This document shows positions 47,091 through 62,909 of a stretch of DNA of 64,000 bases, one piece after another. Under the pieces are notes generated by a model, which had not been told where the DNA came from, ran no database searches, and saw only the letters and a list, made by a program, of their open reading frames with translations. This DNA is from Paralvinella palmiformis (Eukaryota; Annelida; Polychaeta; Terebellida; Alvinellidae), in assembly GCA_025642065.1 (NCBI GenBank), contig JAODUP010000014.1, positions 730,001 through 794,000 on the forward strand. The letters are read 5' to 3'. The stretch's first letter is position 1. Every line of letters starts with the position of its first letter. The position numbers and the translations under genes are program-made.

Positions 47091-48780
47091 CTACAGGTAG
47101 TTATTTATACAAATGTCCCAACATTAATATATAGTTCAATATGATCTATATTACTATTTTGGCAGTTGCAAAACTTACACACACAAATCTGATATAGCCA
47201 ATGTACTTTCATTAATTATAGCTATTTATGCACTGAAGTAAACAAAATTTGAACTAAACAGAATTAGCATAACACTCGTTTATCAGAATTGTTTTTTATA
47301 TACGAATATCTCTCTTACTTAATATGCGTTTCGTTTGATTCATCATTGACCAATATTTCGTATTAGTTTACTTGTATGCCAATATATACGCCACTATATA
47401 AGCAGTATGTAACTAGTTTATTCAATAGAGTTTATGATTGTACCCGTTCATGAACAAATTTAACAAAACCATACTATGCTGAAAGTAAATTATAACAAAA
47501 AATATAATCTCACTATGTAAGTAACGCATAATAAAATATGTAATGCCATCAAATGATTTATATCGCAATATTCCTATATTCCATATTTCTTTCCTAACAG
47601 AGGTCCCAACATTAATATATAGTTCATGATCTACGTTACTATTTGGGAGTTGCAAAACTCACACACATAAATTTGATATATGAAATGTACTTTCATTAAT
47701 TATAGCTAAATATACCTCTGAAGTAAAAGATGCACTAAAGCAGAATTAGTGTAACACTTGTTTACCAGAATTTCTTTTTACGACACTATTTAGTCTTTTA
47801 TTTTGCAATTTGTATCCCTTTGAGTTCGGGTCTACAAATTTAACTAAGCCGTTCTGTGTTTATTGTACGAACTAGTTTGGTGTACAGTTATTGCTGAATA
47901 TTAGATATGTATGCGTTTTGAGGGGCGTGCTAAATTAATTGGACATGTCTGCATTGCAATTGAGTGTTTACCTTCAAATTATAATTATTCTCTAGTTTCA
48001 TTGTTAAAAATTAAAAGTTTGAATTATGCAGAAAAGGATAACATTAATGAGAAATACTTCTTAACGAGTACTCGTATTCTTATCAAATACCAATTCGTAA
48101 ACATATGTTTAAAATTATAAACATTTATAAAGAAAATTTGATACCTGATGAAAATACAAAAGCTACCGGATTATACATTTATTCATTGTTCATATGGCAT
48201 TAACATTATATCATGTTAGAATTATATCTGTTATAGTATCAATTAATTCTAGATTAAAGTTCTCTTAATTGACATCAATCTAGATGTCAAACTACATAAT
48301 TTGCTTCAGTGTTGTCAATGACCATTAATATTCACATTAATAATCAATCATATTAAAGAACATATCGGCAATGATCTTAAAAGCTCTGAGTATCAATAAA
48401 ACGTATCACGCCAAGTTTAATACGGACTTAGAAAACACAACAATGGGAGTTTTATTTGCCTTTTTAAATTTATATACAGACTTGAAAATAAATATGGAAT
48501 ATAATTTTATTGTTTGTAATTTTTTACTTATAATTATGTTTTTCCAGCGAAAGGTATCAGGATATGTGAATTTTATGAATTTTTCGATATAATTACCCTA
48601 TGAGGAATATATTTAGGCATTTGAAAGAATATGGGTGTTCTGGATCATGGTGAATATAATGAAATAATGATTATTATTGCCAAAATGCTAAATATACGAC
48701 ATATGGGGCCGTTAAGCAATGCATTAAATAAAGCAGGAATTTGTCAGGAAATCGACTTCAAACGTTCTGATTATTTAGAG
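47091..48780. other. Non-coding stretch with a diverged internal duplication
   Basis: About 47120-47300 resembles 47600-47780 (CCCAACATTAATATATAGTTC and GTACTTTCATTAATTATAGC occur in both). No gene recognised. Confidence 0.55.
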
Positions 48781-48799
48781 TGTTCAATGAGGCACACGA

Positions 48800-49160
48800 A
48801 TCACAGTTCAATATTTGGTATGACCACCACGGGCATCGCGCAGAGGTTGTACTCATCCAGGCATGCTGTTAATCGGGGTTGCCAGGATTTGAAGGGGCAG
48901 AGCTTGCCATGCATCAATGACTGCCTATCGCAATTCCACAAACGTAGCTGATAACGGTCTGTTGTCTTACGAGGACGTCCGGGTCTTGCTCTGGGTGTGG
49001 GTACGCCCGTCTCACGATTTCTCTTAAACACCCCTGAGACTGTTCCCTGTGCTATCCTAAGAGCATGGGCAAATGACCTTCTGTTTGGAGCCTATACGCC
49101 ATCCGGCAATAACTCGTCGATAAATTCCTTCATTAAAATGACGGACCATGATGTCAAGAA
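48800..49160 (-). pseudogene. Tc1/mariner-like transposase remnant, internally deleted
   Basis: The minus strand has the N-terminal HTH end FKRNRETGVPTPRARPGRPR(KTT), then within about 30 nt and in another frame the C-terminus AVIDAWQALPLQI...INSMP...LRDARGGHTKY. The catalytic middle is gone. Confidence 0.72.
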
Positions 49161-49461
49161 AGTTGCCCCAAACTTTCAGCAAAATCTGCCGGCACCCTCC
49201 GAGTACAACTAGAGATATCAATAGCTCCTTTCAACGATACAATTTCTTATACTGTTATATTTAATATAACCGAGTAGAGACACCCATACCTTCGTTTAGA
49301 AACAACAGCCATCTTTGCACATTGAACCTTCTGTATAGTTACGCTGCTAGTATGCGCAATAAAAACCAAAGCGGCGAGACTTAAAAATTTTATACTATCA
49401 CCGGTTCATCACACAGTTTACAACATCTAGCTAAGAGGTTGAATCTTCGATACACGGCAGG

Positions 49462-49645
49462 GCGCCTCCGTGGTCTAGCGGTAGCGTGTCGGACCTCAGA
49501 TCACTACCACCGGTGTTCGAATCTCGGCGTGGGCATATCCGAAGGTTGTTTCGTCTTCGACTTCGCTTCACTACCTCTTGAAGTCGCTCGGCCCATTTAG
49601 CCTAATGTGTGCACAACAGTGACCGTAAAACACCAATCATCATCG
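49462..49645 (+). repeat. tRNA-derived SINE, family A
   Basis: Well-preserved copy of about 185 bp: head TCCGTGGTCTAGCGGTAG, box B GTTCGAATCTCGGCG, body with CATTTAGCCTAATGTG and tail GTAAAACACCAATCATCATC. Confidence 0.88.
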
Positions 49646-49841
49646 GGCAACATTGCTTAACTGGTAGCTCAGTTAACCATATACCTCTTGCCAACGGTTT
49701 AAAATAGTGACCACAGCTCAATCCGAAGAGTGTTTCATCTTTCACTCCGCCTCATTTCCTTTGCAAGAGGCTTGCTTTTAAAATAGACACTTAAACTTTT
49801 ATTTTATGCTCTTTTGATGTACACCGTTAAATGGTAATGTA

Positions 49842-50228
49842 CCATTATATCACTGTATATGGATAGAGTGGGTAGTACACCATTGTACCAATGATCTAAT
49901 AATATGCCATTATATCACAGTATATGGATAGAGTGGGTAGTACACCATTGTACAATGATCTAATAATATGCCATTATATCACTGTATATGGATAGAGTGG
50001 GTAGTACACCATTGTACCAATGATCTAATAATATGCCATTATATCACTGTATATGGATAGAGTGGGTAGTACACCATTGTACTAATGATCTAATAATATG
50101 CCATTATATCACTGTATATGGATAGAGTACGTAGTCCACCATTGTACTAATGATCTAATAATATGCCATTATATCACTGTATATGGATAGAGTAGGTAGT
50201 ACACCATTGTACTAACGATCTAATAATA
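49842..50228. repeat. 65-bp minisatellite, six copies
   Basis: Six tandem copies of a unit containing GGATAGAGTGGGTAGTACAC and CCATTGTAC...AATGATCTAATAATATG. One copy has lost two bases; others differ by single substitutions. Confidence 0.97.
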
Positions 50229-51500
50229 ATCCATATTTAATACAACCAGTGTTAAGAGAATCAAATTTTCAAATATTGTATAATCCTGTATATATCCTTG
50301 CGTGTATCTAATTCGACGCCTTATCGTTCCCTTTTTATCCTGCTACCAATGGCGAATATAATAAAATGTATAAGCTAATAAAGCTATGGGTTTATTATTA
50401 CAATCAAGTCGATTTAGTCATCAATTATCACCTCCTGTATTGTTTATTTTATTTTGCTTAGACTAGGCCTTTAATGGACTACAGCCATGTTTTACCCGAC
50501 TGTAGTCGTAAACTGTGAGAACTTAGATCTACTAAATATAATAAATTAATGACAAATCTCAGCTGAACTATGTCTTATATTATTCACGTGGTGGAGCCAC
50601 TTTACAAACAACCAGTGATGGTTGCGGTATAGACTGATTGATTGGAGAGAAAAAAAATGTGGCTATCAGTTTGTTTTACAACAATTACAAGCCACTGGGA
50701 ATATACATATACTGTCTTCTCCGCTACTGACTCTTGCTAGATTGCACCAGAGATGGACTTAATCAGGTAATCGTTAAGTGTTATTTACACCTATTTGTGA
50801 TCCGGAAACATCTTTGATAGATGCCTTCTATATAAAATACTTCAAAAATTAACCTCCACTTGCCTCCGTTATCATATATGTTTACAATTAAGTACAATAT
50901 GCAACTGTGTGTGTGTGTATGTGTATTTTAGGATACGTATAAATAGTTCGAACATCAACACCTAAACATCCCTTAAAACCTATGGGTCTATAAATCTATA
51001 CACGAAATAAATCAATATGCCTGAATCTAAATATACAAAATCTACACTACACTCATCCTGTGTGGCCCAGTTAATCCGCTTTTCGTACGTGACAAATGTG
51101 TAACGCGCACAAGGAATCTGTTGTATGTAGGCTGTGTAAAGAAAGCGGTACATACAAAAAGCACCATTTGACACCACAGCTCTCAATAAACAACACGTAC
51201 ATGTGGTTCAGTGGTAAGTTAGCATATATACAAGATAACTACGCTGACATCAAAGTTTACCTTCAGTAGTAATTTGATATATGGTTAAAAGAAACATGTA
51301 TATCAGAACGTTTTGACAGCACAGATGCTGACTTCAGCTTCATTCTGTGTTCGACCAGTTAAACGCATCCTATCTATGTCAATCGTACGGACAGATGTCC
51401 GATAGGACCATGATCGTAAGGTGTTGTCTGATCAGAGTAAAAAGCTAAGCTATCGGCACATCAACCAACATAACATTTTGGGTTGAACACGCGATAAAAA
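50229..51500. other. Non-coding stretch, nothing recognised
   Basis: No gene or repeat family noticed apart from a short (GT)n near 50906. Confidence 0.45.
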
Positions 51501-51508
51501 CAAATTGC

Positions 51509-51703
51509 ATTCCTAAAGTGGCACTGAGATGGACACCACCTGGAAAAGGGAAGCGAGGACGGCCAAAGATGACACGGAGAGAGACAGTAATGGCCGAGCT
51601 GAAAGAGAAGGGGCAGTCACGGGGTAAGGCTCGGGCCTCAGCTAAAGATAGGACCTTGTGGCAAAACAATGTTGTGGCCTTATGTCCCACTGGGGACGAA
51701 TAG
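51509..51703 (+). pseudogene. LINE ORF2 C-terminal fragment
   Basis: Reads IPKVALRWTPPGKGKRGRPK and later KDRTLWQNNVVALCPTGDE then a stop, the conserved C-terminus found in endonuclease-reverse-transcriptase LINEs (usual forms KRGRPKxTW and WRxxVxALC). Strongly 5' truncated, as is usual for LINE copies. Confidence 0.82.
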
Positions 51704-51925
51704 GATAGGTGAAGTGAAGACGCGACAAAATTAAGTTGTGTACACTCTACTTGCATATGGAAGCAGCGATAGAACTGTAAGCTAAAACAAATTAGCACTA
51801 CTGCACATTGGGTTATTACTGGACTCTGACGAAATATAGCCTCAATCCTGCGTAAATACTATGATTTACTCAAACCTAACAGGTTATTCTCATATGTCTA
51901 CGTTCATTACTTCGTGAACGTTCAT

Positions 51926-52117
51926 CTACGACTCCGTGGTCTCGTTGGTAGAACGTTGGACCATAGATCACTACCACCTGGGTTCGAATCTCGGCGTGGG
52001 CATATCTGAATATTGTTTCATCTTTGACTTCGCTTCATCAGCTTTTGAGGTCGTCCGGCCTATTTAGCCTACCATGTGCATATAAGTGGCCGTAAAACAT
52101 CAATCATCATCATCATC
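51926..52117 (+). repeat. tRNA-derived SINE, family A
   Basis: Full-length-looking copy: CTCCGTGGTCTCGTTGG, GGGTTCGAATCTCGGCG, TATTTAGCCTACCATGTG, then GTAAAACATCAATC and an (ATC)n tail. Confidence 0.88.
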
Positions 52118-52267
52118 CTGGCCTAATTTATCAATATGTGGAGATATTGAACATTTAATATTTAGATTAATGTATGTATAGTTGTATTTAGATTTATGGA
52201 GGTAGGTTTCGAAGGAGGTTTAGATATGTTGATGCTCTGTGCCTGTTGCCTCTTACTATGTACCCTA

Positions 52268-52268
<1 letters not shown>

Positions 52269-52361
<93 letters not shown>
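52269..52361. repeat. (CA)n-(AT)n compound microsatellite
   Basis: About 56 bp of AC repeats directly followed by about 35 bp of AT repeats. Confidence 0.97.
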
Positions 52362-52365
<4 letters not shown>

Positions 52366-52399
52366 CGATATCGTGATTAGATTCTGAGAAACGAAGACG

Positions 52400-53840
52400 A
52401 ACTTCGATCGATTAACTGAAATGGAGAGATTGAAGAAGACACGGAATCTGATCAGATTAGTGACGTTTATTTCCATGCTAAATATCACAACATTTAGTTG
52501 TTTTGACACAGTGAGCTGGTTATGTTTAACAATAGATACCGGTACAAACATTACATCTTTAACGATGAGTGTGTGCTCTGACTTGGAGATCGCAGATAGG
52601 TTAATAACATATGTTGTTAATCTGGTACTCAGGTGGCAATACTTGTAATTGGCACAATATTTAGAGCTTAATTAAGATACACATATATGAGGTTATGATT
52701 GTATTATGATTCTTCTTCTTATTATTATTATTATTATTGTAGTAGTTGTTACTGCTGTTGTTGTTACTTCGTATACAGGTGCGTGCATCTACTTCCGTGT
52801 GTGTATTTGGGTTTATGGCTGAACTATGCCGGTGTTCGTGTATATGTGCGGGTGGATCCGTGTCGCAGCACAAATGTCTTTCAAAACGTCGAGACTAATA
52901 TACGTCCCGTCATTTTCGAGGCAAATACATCGCAAACCTCGATCAGTACAATTAGATATAATCGACCTGTTCGTTGCGCCGACCCATTGCACTTCTCTGT
53001 GACACGACTGACACTGGGACGTACAAACAAAGTTACAGAACAACGGTGACTAGACGGTAAATAGTAAAACCCGAATTTGTTTATTTCCGGTTTTTACTGC
53101 GATCGGGGATTTGGGGATGTCGACTGGTAAGATTCGTAGGAGAACGAAATAAAAACAAATAATAAACACGAACATAAATGTCAGAGAGGTTTAGAATTCC
53201 TCTTGCACACAATAAATCCACTGCCTGGGATAAGATAAAGTTTTAATCCTCTCAGTAGTTCGACGAGTCGAATGATGTCACAAGAGTAAAGATCCTCCAA
53301 TACTGTTCATCGTGAATATTCTAGATATACAGTTTGTTTTAAATTAAAAAACAGTTAATCTTTGTATCCGATTCAACACTGCACATAAACTGCGCAGTTC
53401 TCATTCTATTCGCGACTATAGATACTAATCGTTCATAATCTTAGTATCGGTCATAAAATGTTTTGTGCCATATTTGTCGTTGTTGTAGTAATGGCTAACT
53501 GGCGTATTGTCAGTTTGATGAGCAGATTTAATCGATTTTAGAAGGGAACCGAATCGAAATAAAGATAACGACACAACACTATTTGGTCAACCCACGTCGA
53601 ATTTGGATTCCTTTTAGTTAAACTATGCTAACAGTAAGTGTCCTGATATATGCTAACATTAATTTTACTGATATAGACTAACAGTGGGTGTACTGATATA
53701 CGATTGCTCCCGAAGTTTTACTTTAAACCATCAAGTCATAGTTAGAATCCAAGTGGTCGCTGCGTTTGTGGGATGGGACACTAAAGAGTCGTCTTCCAGT
53801 CGTATGTCACATATATGACTAGCGCCGGAAATAAACGAGG
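52400..53840. other. Non-coding stretch 3' of Xlox
   Basis: Contains a TTA/TTG-rich run at about 52708-52770. A 75-codon open frame starting at 52421 has a possible hydrophobic stretch but no recognisable family. No exon supported. Confidence 0.45.
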
Positions 53841-53842
53841 AA

Positions 53843-54100
53843 CTCACTCACTCGCTCGCTCACTCGTTCACTCGTCAACACACTTACTCGTTCACTCACT
53901 CACTCACTCACTCACTCACTCGTTCATGCATTCACTCACTCGCTCGTTCACTCATTCACGCACTCACTCACTCACTCGTTCACTCACTCATTCACTCGTT
54001 CACTCACTCGTTCACTCACTCACTCGTTAACTAACTTGTTCACTAGTTCATTCGTTCACTCACTCACTCAATCACTCACTCGCTCACTCACTCAATCACT
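53843..54100. repeat. (TCAC)n-type tetranucleotide array
   Basis: About 258 bp of CACT repeats interspersed with CGCT and CGTT variants, starting 100 bp downstream of the Xlox stop codon. The plus strand is open through it (LTHSLTHS), an artefact of the repeat. Confidence 0.95.
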
Positions 54101-54202
54101 GTGTACTTAAACCTTTTCTAAATATAACGAACTAAGACAATCCATAACACAGCGTCTGTGTAAAAACACCTTCAGAGATACGGTCAAGAAGATGTAGAAA
54201 CA

Positions 54203-58120
<3,918 letters not shown>

Positions 58121-58352
58121 GGCGTCTATGGTTACTTATCATTAACTAATCGTTGGCTCCTTCCGCGGTTGTTCGAAATCCCGAAGAAACAGTAACCGGG
58201 AAGAGTCTTTTTCGTCATTCTGAATAAATTAATAGCGAGATCGGACAATATTACGTCTAAACTGAATTCACAGGAAAGTACCTTATAAATAAAGTTATGT
58301 CAGTAAGTTTTCACCTTTTCAGCACGATAACTAGCTGTGAATCGTGTGTATG

Positions 58353-58353
<1 letters not shown>

Positions 58354-58422
<69 letters not shown>
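58354..58422. repeat. (AT)n microsatellite
   Basis: Pure AT tract of 69 bp, about 230 bp upstream of the Xlox start codon, so within or near its promoter region. Confidence 0.98.
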
Positions 58423-58425
<3 letters not shown>

Positions 58426-58787
58426 TGAAAAGCAGTCACCAGTCAACAACTGCAGTACTTACTAATTTAATACTAGGCGGCATCAAAAGTCCTGAAGCGA
58501 TTTTAACGCATTCATGCTTTTTCCAAAACACTTCACAGCGATTTGTTACGACGGTTTATCGGGGACGATTTCGGTTGGCCGTATATAACGCCAGCAATCG
58601 TCCCAATGATCTTTATATCAGCCGCTCTGACAGCAGCCGTAGAGACGGGCACGTCGTTAGCCAATCAGCGCCAGAAGAACTCGTGCCCATAGAGCAGAGA
58701 TGACCCCCTCGTCCGAACAACGCCCCAGAACGACTGTTATGCTCATCCGGCCATCTATCGGTGTCATTTTCTTGGGCCAGCCCGGCG

Positions 58788-59105
58788 TTATCGATCTCTG
58801 ATAGCGCGCGTTTCGCTCTCGACGAAGCCCTCGCCATCTACGGTGGCTCCTCCCTCGGTCCGAGCGACAGCCAATGTGATAGTCTGGTCTTCTGTCGTCG
58901 GTGAGGGCGCTTCCCACCGATGATGGTTGGCGCCTTTGTCCGTTTCATTCAGTTCTATGGCTTGCTTGATGGCGTCACGGATGCGGATGGCATTCTCCGG
59001 GTGCGCGTAGAACAATGTCTGCTTAGTTCTCTGTGGACCGGGAACTCTTGTCTGCTCCCCGTACCCCGTAGGGATACAACTATGGCCCTCATGACATGGC
59101 GCACG
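58788..59105 (-). CDS. Unassigned CpG-rich open frame upstream of Xlox
   Basis: From an ATG at about 59105 (MIRAPCHEGHSCIPTGYGEQ) the minus strand is open for about 105 codons and includes FYAHPENAIRIRDAIKQAIE, which looks protein-like. A second frame (ARASSRAKRALSEIDNAGLA) overlaps its end. No family was recognised, no splice structure was worked out, and the CpG-rich base composition alone could keep frames open. It may be an exon, an untranslated Xlox upstream region, or chance. Confidence 0.25.
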   Translation of the reverse strand, partial: RAPCHEGHSCIPTGYGEQTRVPGPQRTKQTLFYAHPENAIRIRDAIKQAIELNETDKGANHHRWEAPSPTTEDQTITLAVARTEGGATVDGEGFVESETRAIRDR

Positions 59106-59109
59106 GATC

Positions 59110-59570
59110 ATGAGTGAAAGAAATAAACCAACCAAGCTGTATTAAAAGGGCACCTTTCTGTGTTAGGCAGCGAAAATTGGCTTTCTACATTTTGTATTTG
59201 AATTATTTCCACACCGTCCGTAATTATCTCTGTATGTTAACTGTTACTCAAATTCGACTAATCCACACATAGTTATATTAGTAACCCGACTAGTTGTTTT
59301 GTTGTTGTTTTCCGTTTGATGGCTTAGTTAATGACAGTAGACGGAAAGCGTCACTAACAGAATAGGTAAAGTATCGTCTTAACTGAGTCATCGATTTGCT
59401 GATACTTTACTGATAATGTCTCGACATAAACAGTCCCGTACACAGTATTAACTTGATAACAGAGGACAGTGTAGCCATTGTTGAAGAGTTCTACCTTAGA
59501 TACAGCAAAAAAGATAACGCTGGTGACCCTACAGGTCACTTAACAGAATGTGAATGTGTGCGCGCGGGTG

Positions 59571-59616
<46 letters not shown>

Positions 59617-59916
59617 GGTGGGATATCGTATCTATATGATACTAACCAGCTAATCAATGAGATAACAGACCGTACCCCCCCCCCATATTCACCCATCCCT
59701 AGCCACTTGTAATATACACCAATACGAAGCTACCGTAGTCCTTGTTATCTCTGTGTATCAATGCTCACCTATCGTTATCGATGACTGTTTAAGGACCAAG
59801 CGAGAGATTAAGCTGACGTCTAGAGGCTTTTGTTACATCTCTAATGACGATTACATACAAGACTTACTGTCTCTATCACTGTCTTATTGGCTGCCTATAA
59901 CATGGCAGATAATTGT

Positions 59917-59956
<40 letters not shown>

Positions 59957-60447
59957 TAGACAACCGATTAGTTTTATATTAACTTGTAAGGCAGCCTTTA
60001 GCCATCTTTGTGATTATCAAGTCTCGCAATCTGCCATTTGCCGAAGGTGCACGCACCGCGTGTGTATTATATGTACACATGCGGGCCCGCGTGAGGGCGC
60101 GCGTGTGTGTATGTATGTGCGGACACGCGTGGGGGGCCTGATATAGAACGGTTTTAACCCGAACAATATGAAGGTTTTACGGAGATTATTTAAACAATAA
60201 TAAAAGTAGTCACTCAACGTCATGACTGAAGTGGTCATGGTGCTGATAAATAATGAAATATCGAACTCTACTTCTAAATATTAATTATTATAATTGCCAT
60301 CGGGTTATTAATAGATAACGATTAATAATTTGTCATAAAAACTTAAAAATGATGCAACTTTCTTGGATTTCCTGGTATATTATAGTTGAGTGGATAGAAT
60401 GGAAGAATAACCCGTTAGTCTTCTTACGTATATACTGTGCCCATTTC

Positions 60448-60488
<41 letters not shown>

Positions 60489-61527
60489 CATCAGTATTCT
60501 GCATCATAATAACCATTACACATCTGTAAATCGTGGCGTCTGTTAAAGATGTATACCTTAAAAGTTATTAAGTCGATGAATACCTTAGTGTACATTTCCG
60601 TGGGGATGACGACGACGACATCTGGCTTAATAAACTAATGAGATTCCACGGGAGATTCCAACTTCGGAATTTCCTATACAAGTCCTTATTAATACACGAT
60701 GATATGATGTTATTTATTCGGCTTCGTCGAGTTTCATGCTTAATTCGCTCAGATAGACGAATGTAAAACCCGGGGGCTAACTTTTGGCCATTTTAATCAG
60801 CTATATGTCCATATCACAAAGCTACATTGGCCAACGGGGTATAACTATCAAGATTTTAGCAACAAATTGTAAACCCGCCATTGGCAGTATCACGGTGAAC
60901 GCCTTTCCATTAAGAAGACATTTCGACATCTCAGGTCAGCCGGTCAGGCAACCTGTATTCCGGTACAGTCATCATCATTTGGTGGTTAAACATTTCGTAC
61001 AAAAGAGCAGGTTGATGGAGAAAATGATAAAAAACGTCATTCTTGATAAGTGATAATTTTGTGATCAAGAATGGAGAATGAATAAGCCCTTTAATTGGGT
61101 TTTAGACGGTTTTTTGTGCCGTTGCTTGTAAGAATCCGTGAAAGGATAAGCGAGAAATTTATTTCTTGAAAATTATTATTATTATTATTATTATTAGATA
61201 TATTAATGTTGTTATTGTTATTGTTAAAGCGCTACCGTAGTATACTTCGTAAGGTACTACCCGGTATATTTCCATTCCGTTTCCATTACCTTCATCTGTG
61301 GGATGTTTCATTTACCAATAACGGTCTTCAGGCTGATTATCGCCTCATTTTCCTGGGGAGTAATCCTTCTGTTGTATGTCTCCTGAAATCGGTTCTAAGT
61401 TTAAACAAAGAATACTCCCTTGGCCATTGACTACCGCATCCGTTCTGCCGCCAAACGTTGCTGCTGCAGAAACTGTTCCCAAGAAGTAAACATTACCCGT
61501 AGAGTGTCAGCCGAACAGTAAAGTGAA
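59110..61527. other. Non-coding stretch upstream of Xlox
   Basis: (GT)n-(GA)n at about 59568-59617, (AT)n at 59920-59953 and 60449-60484, a (TTA)n run at about 61170. No gene, splice pattern or mobile element recognised. Confidence 0.45.
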
Positions 61528-61556
61528 CCCCCCACCCCCTACCCCCTACCCCGGGG
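61528..61556 (-). promoter_or_regulatory. Potential G-quadruplex
   Basis: On the minus strand four runs of four or more G are separated by 1-2 nt loops (GGGGTAGGGGGTAGGGGG then TGGGGGG), a strong intramolecular quadruplex pattern. No gene is known to lie at it. Confidence 0.6.
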
Positions 61557-61919
61557 CCTTAAAAAATCAAATCCCATATATTTATGACCAGGTCTCTGGT
61601 AATATTTAAAAGTACAGACTAATTCGGATCAAGTTCGTTTTAACTTGTTTTGAGCCAACCAAAACAGCTAAAAAGGGGAGAATAATATTAATATCTATTT
61701 ATTTATTGCCGTACTCTATTAGATGTAACAAATGATTGTATAAGGCAACTAAGAAGCGTATGAAACCGATCTGAAATATTCGGCATTTTATATTTGATAA
61801 TTTCTCGCCCTATCTAGTGTCCATGTCAGGGGGGAAGCAGCTTATCCCGCACGCCAGCAGTGGACTCACTAATTCCAGAGAATGACGACTCTAAAGACAA
61901 ATAGTTGGCAAGTTTTGAT

Positions 61920-62558
61920 TTAATGGAAGCCAACATACCTTTTCTTCGGGGCAAGTGGGCGCACTGATGGTGACTTTCGCTTGGGTGTTGCGAAAGCAAT
62001 CCAGTCAAACACTGCATGAAGACACTGCTACATCCAACAGCAGTTTCCGCTGCCTGTAGCCTTTGGTGGCAAACTCTGATGGCAGGAAATGCAAAGAGCA
62101 CACCTTTGTGCGAATGGCACTGAACTGGGGAAAAAGAGCAGAATCCACTTAATAAATAAATATTTTGTATGGTTAGAGTCTATTTGTAACGCTATATTAG
62201 TATATAACAATTATACTGTATTATTATCGCACATAATTTGTAGCACACGTACATGCTACAAGTACAAAATGTATGATGAATTTGTTGCTTCCAATTAATT
62301 AATCAACTCATTACTATATTGTATCGTCGCACATTATAAACATACATCGATTATCGCCCACCGATGATCGATGCGCATTTAAGTTGCATATTTACCTTAA
62401 ACGCGGTCCTGGGTCACGCCGAATTTTCAAAATCCATGCTAAATATCCAAATATCTGTCTTCGTCGGTAACGCTGTTTGGAAATATATGAAAACTGATGG
62501 GAACAGACGCTTCACTTCTCGAAATGTTTTTGCAAACAGGCACACAACAGTAGACCAT
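61920..62558 (-). pseudogene. THAP-domain gene relic, two exons
   Basis: Exon A (62396-62558) starts MVYCCVPVCKNISRSEASVP and SFHIFPNSVTDEDRYLDI, then after an in-frame stop and frame shift gives WILKIRRDPGPR; donor TTTAAG|GTAAAT. Exon B (61920-62124, acceptor TTTCCCCAG|TTC) gives TKVCSLHFLPSEFATKGY and AVSS, then in another frame VFDWIAFATPKRKSP to a stop. Together these are the C-x4-C, HxFP, W, C-x2-H and terminal motifs of a THAP domain. At least two frame disruptions make it a probable pseudogene, unless they are sequence errors. THAP domains occur in DNA-binding proteins and P-element-type transposases. Confidence 0.75.
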
Positions 62559-62827
62559 GGTGTTGCTGAGGCGAATGATATGGTTGTATTGCAACTGCCC
62601 TCGTTTTCAATCCAAGATGGCGCGAGTGGGGAAAAGGCCAATTCCCACTAATTAGTAATTCGACCGTGGAAGTGCGCAATGCGAATTTTTAACTGTAAAA
62701 TAGTTTCCTCTTCAACCGTCACTGGATCGATGTCATTCTGTATAAATTAAAGCCGCATCGATTGGCGCTAATCTAACCCGGAACGTATGGTCGAGGGGCG
62801 ACCGCTTAGTGAAACATCCCACAAACG

Positions 62828-62906
62828 CGGGTGTCAGCCGGATTCGAACCCACAACCCGGATGTTCGTAGCGCAATGCTCTAGCCATCGTGCCGTCAGTC
62901 CGCCCC
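62828..62906 (-). repeat. tRNA-like sequence, probable SINE head
   Basis: The minus strand has GATGGCTAGAGCATTGCG and GTGGGTTCGAATCCGGC at tRNA-like spacing (box A and box B). The anticodon stem does not pair well, so a real tRNA gene is unlikely. Confidence 0.5.
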
Positions 62907-62909
62907 AGA

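Noticed and set aside
48631..48951. 106-codon plus-strand open frame
   Set aside because: It overlaps the Tc1-like remnant in antisense and has no motif of its own.
53815..54100. Serine/histidine-rich protein LTHSLTHS
   Set aside because: Translation of the CACT microsatellite.
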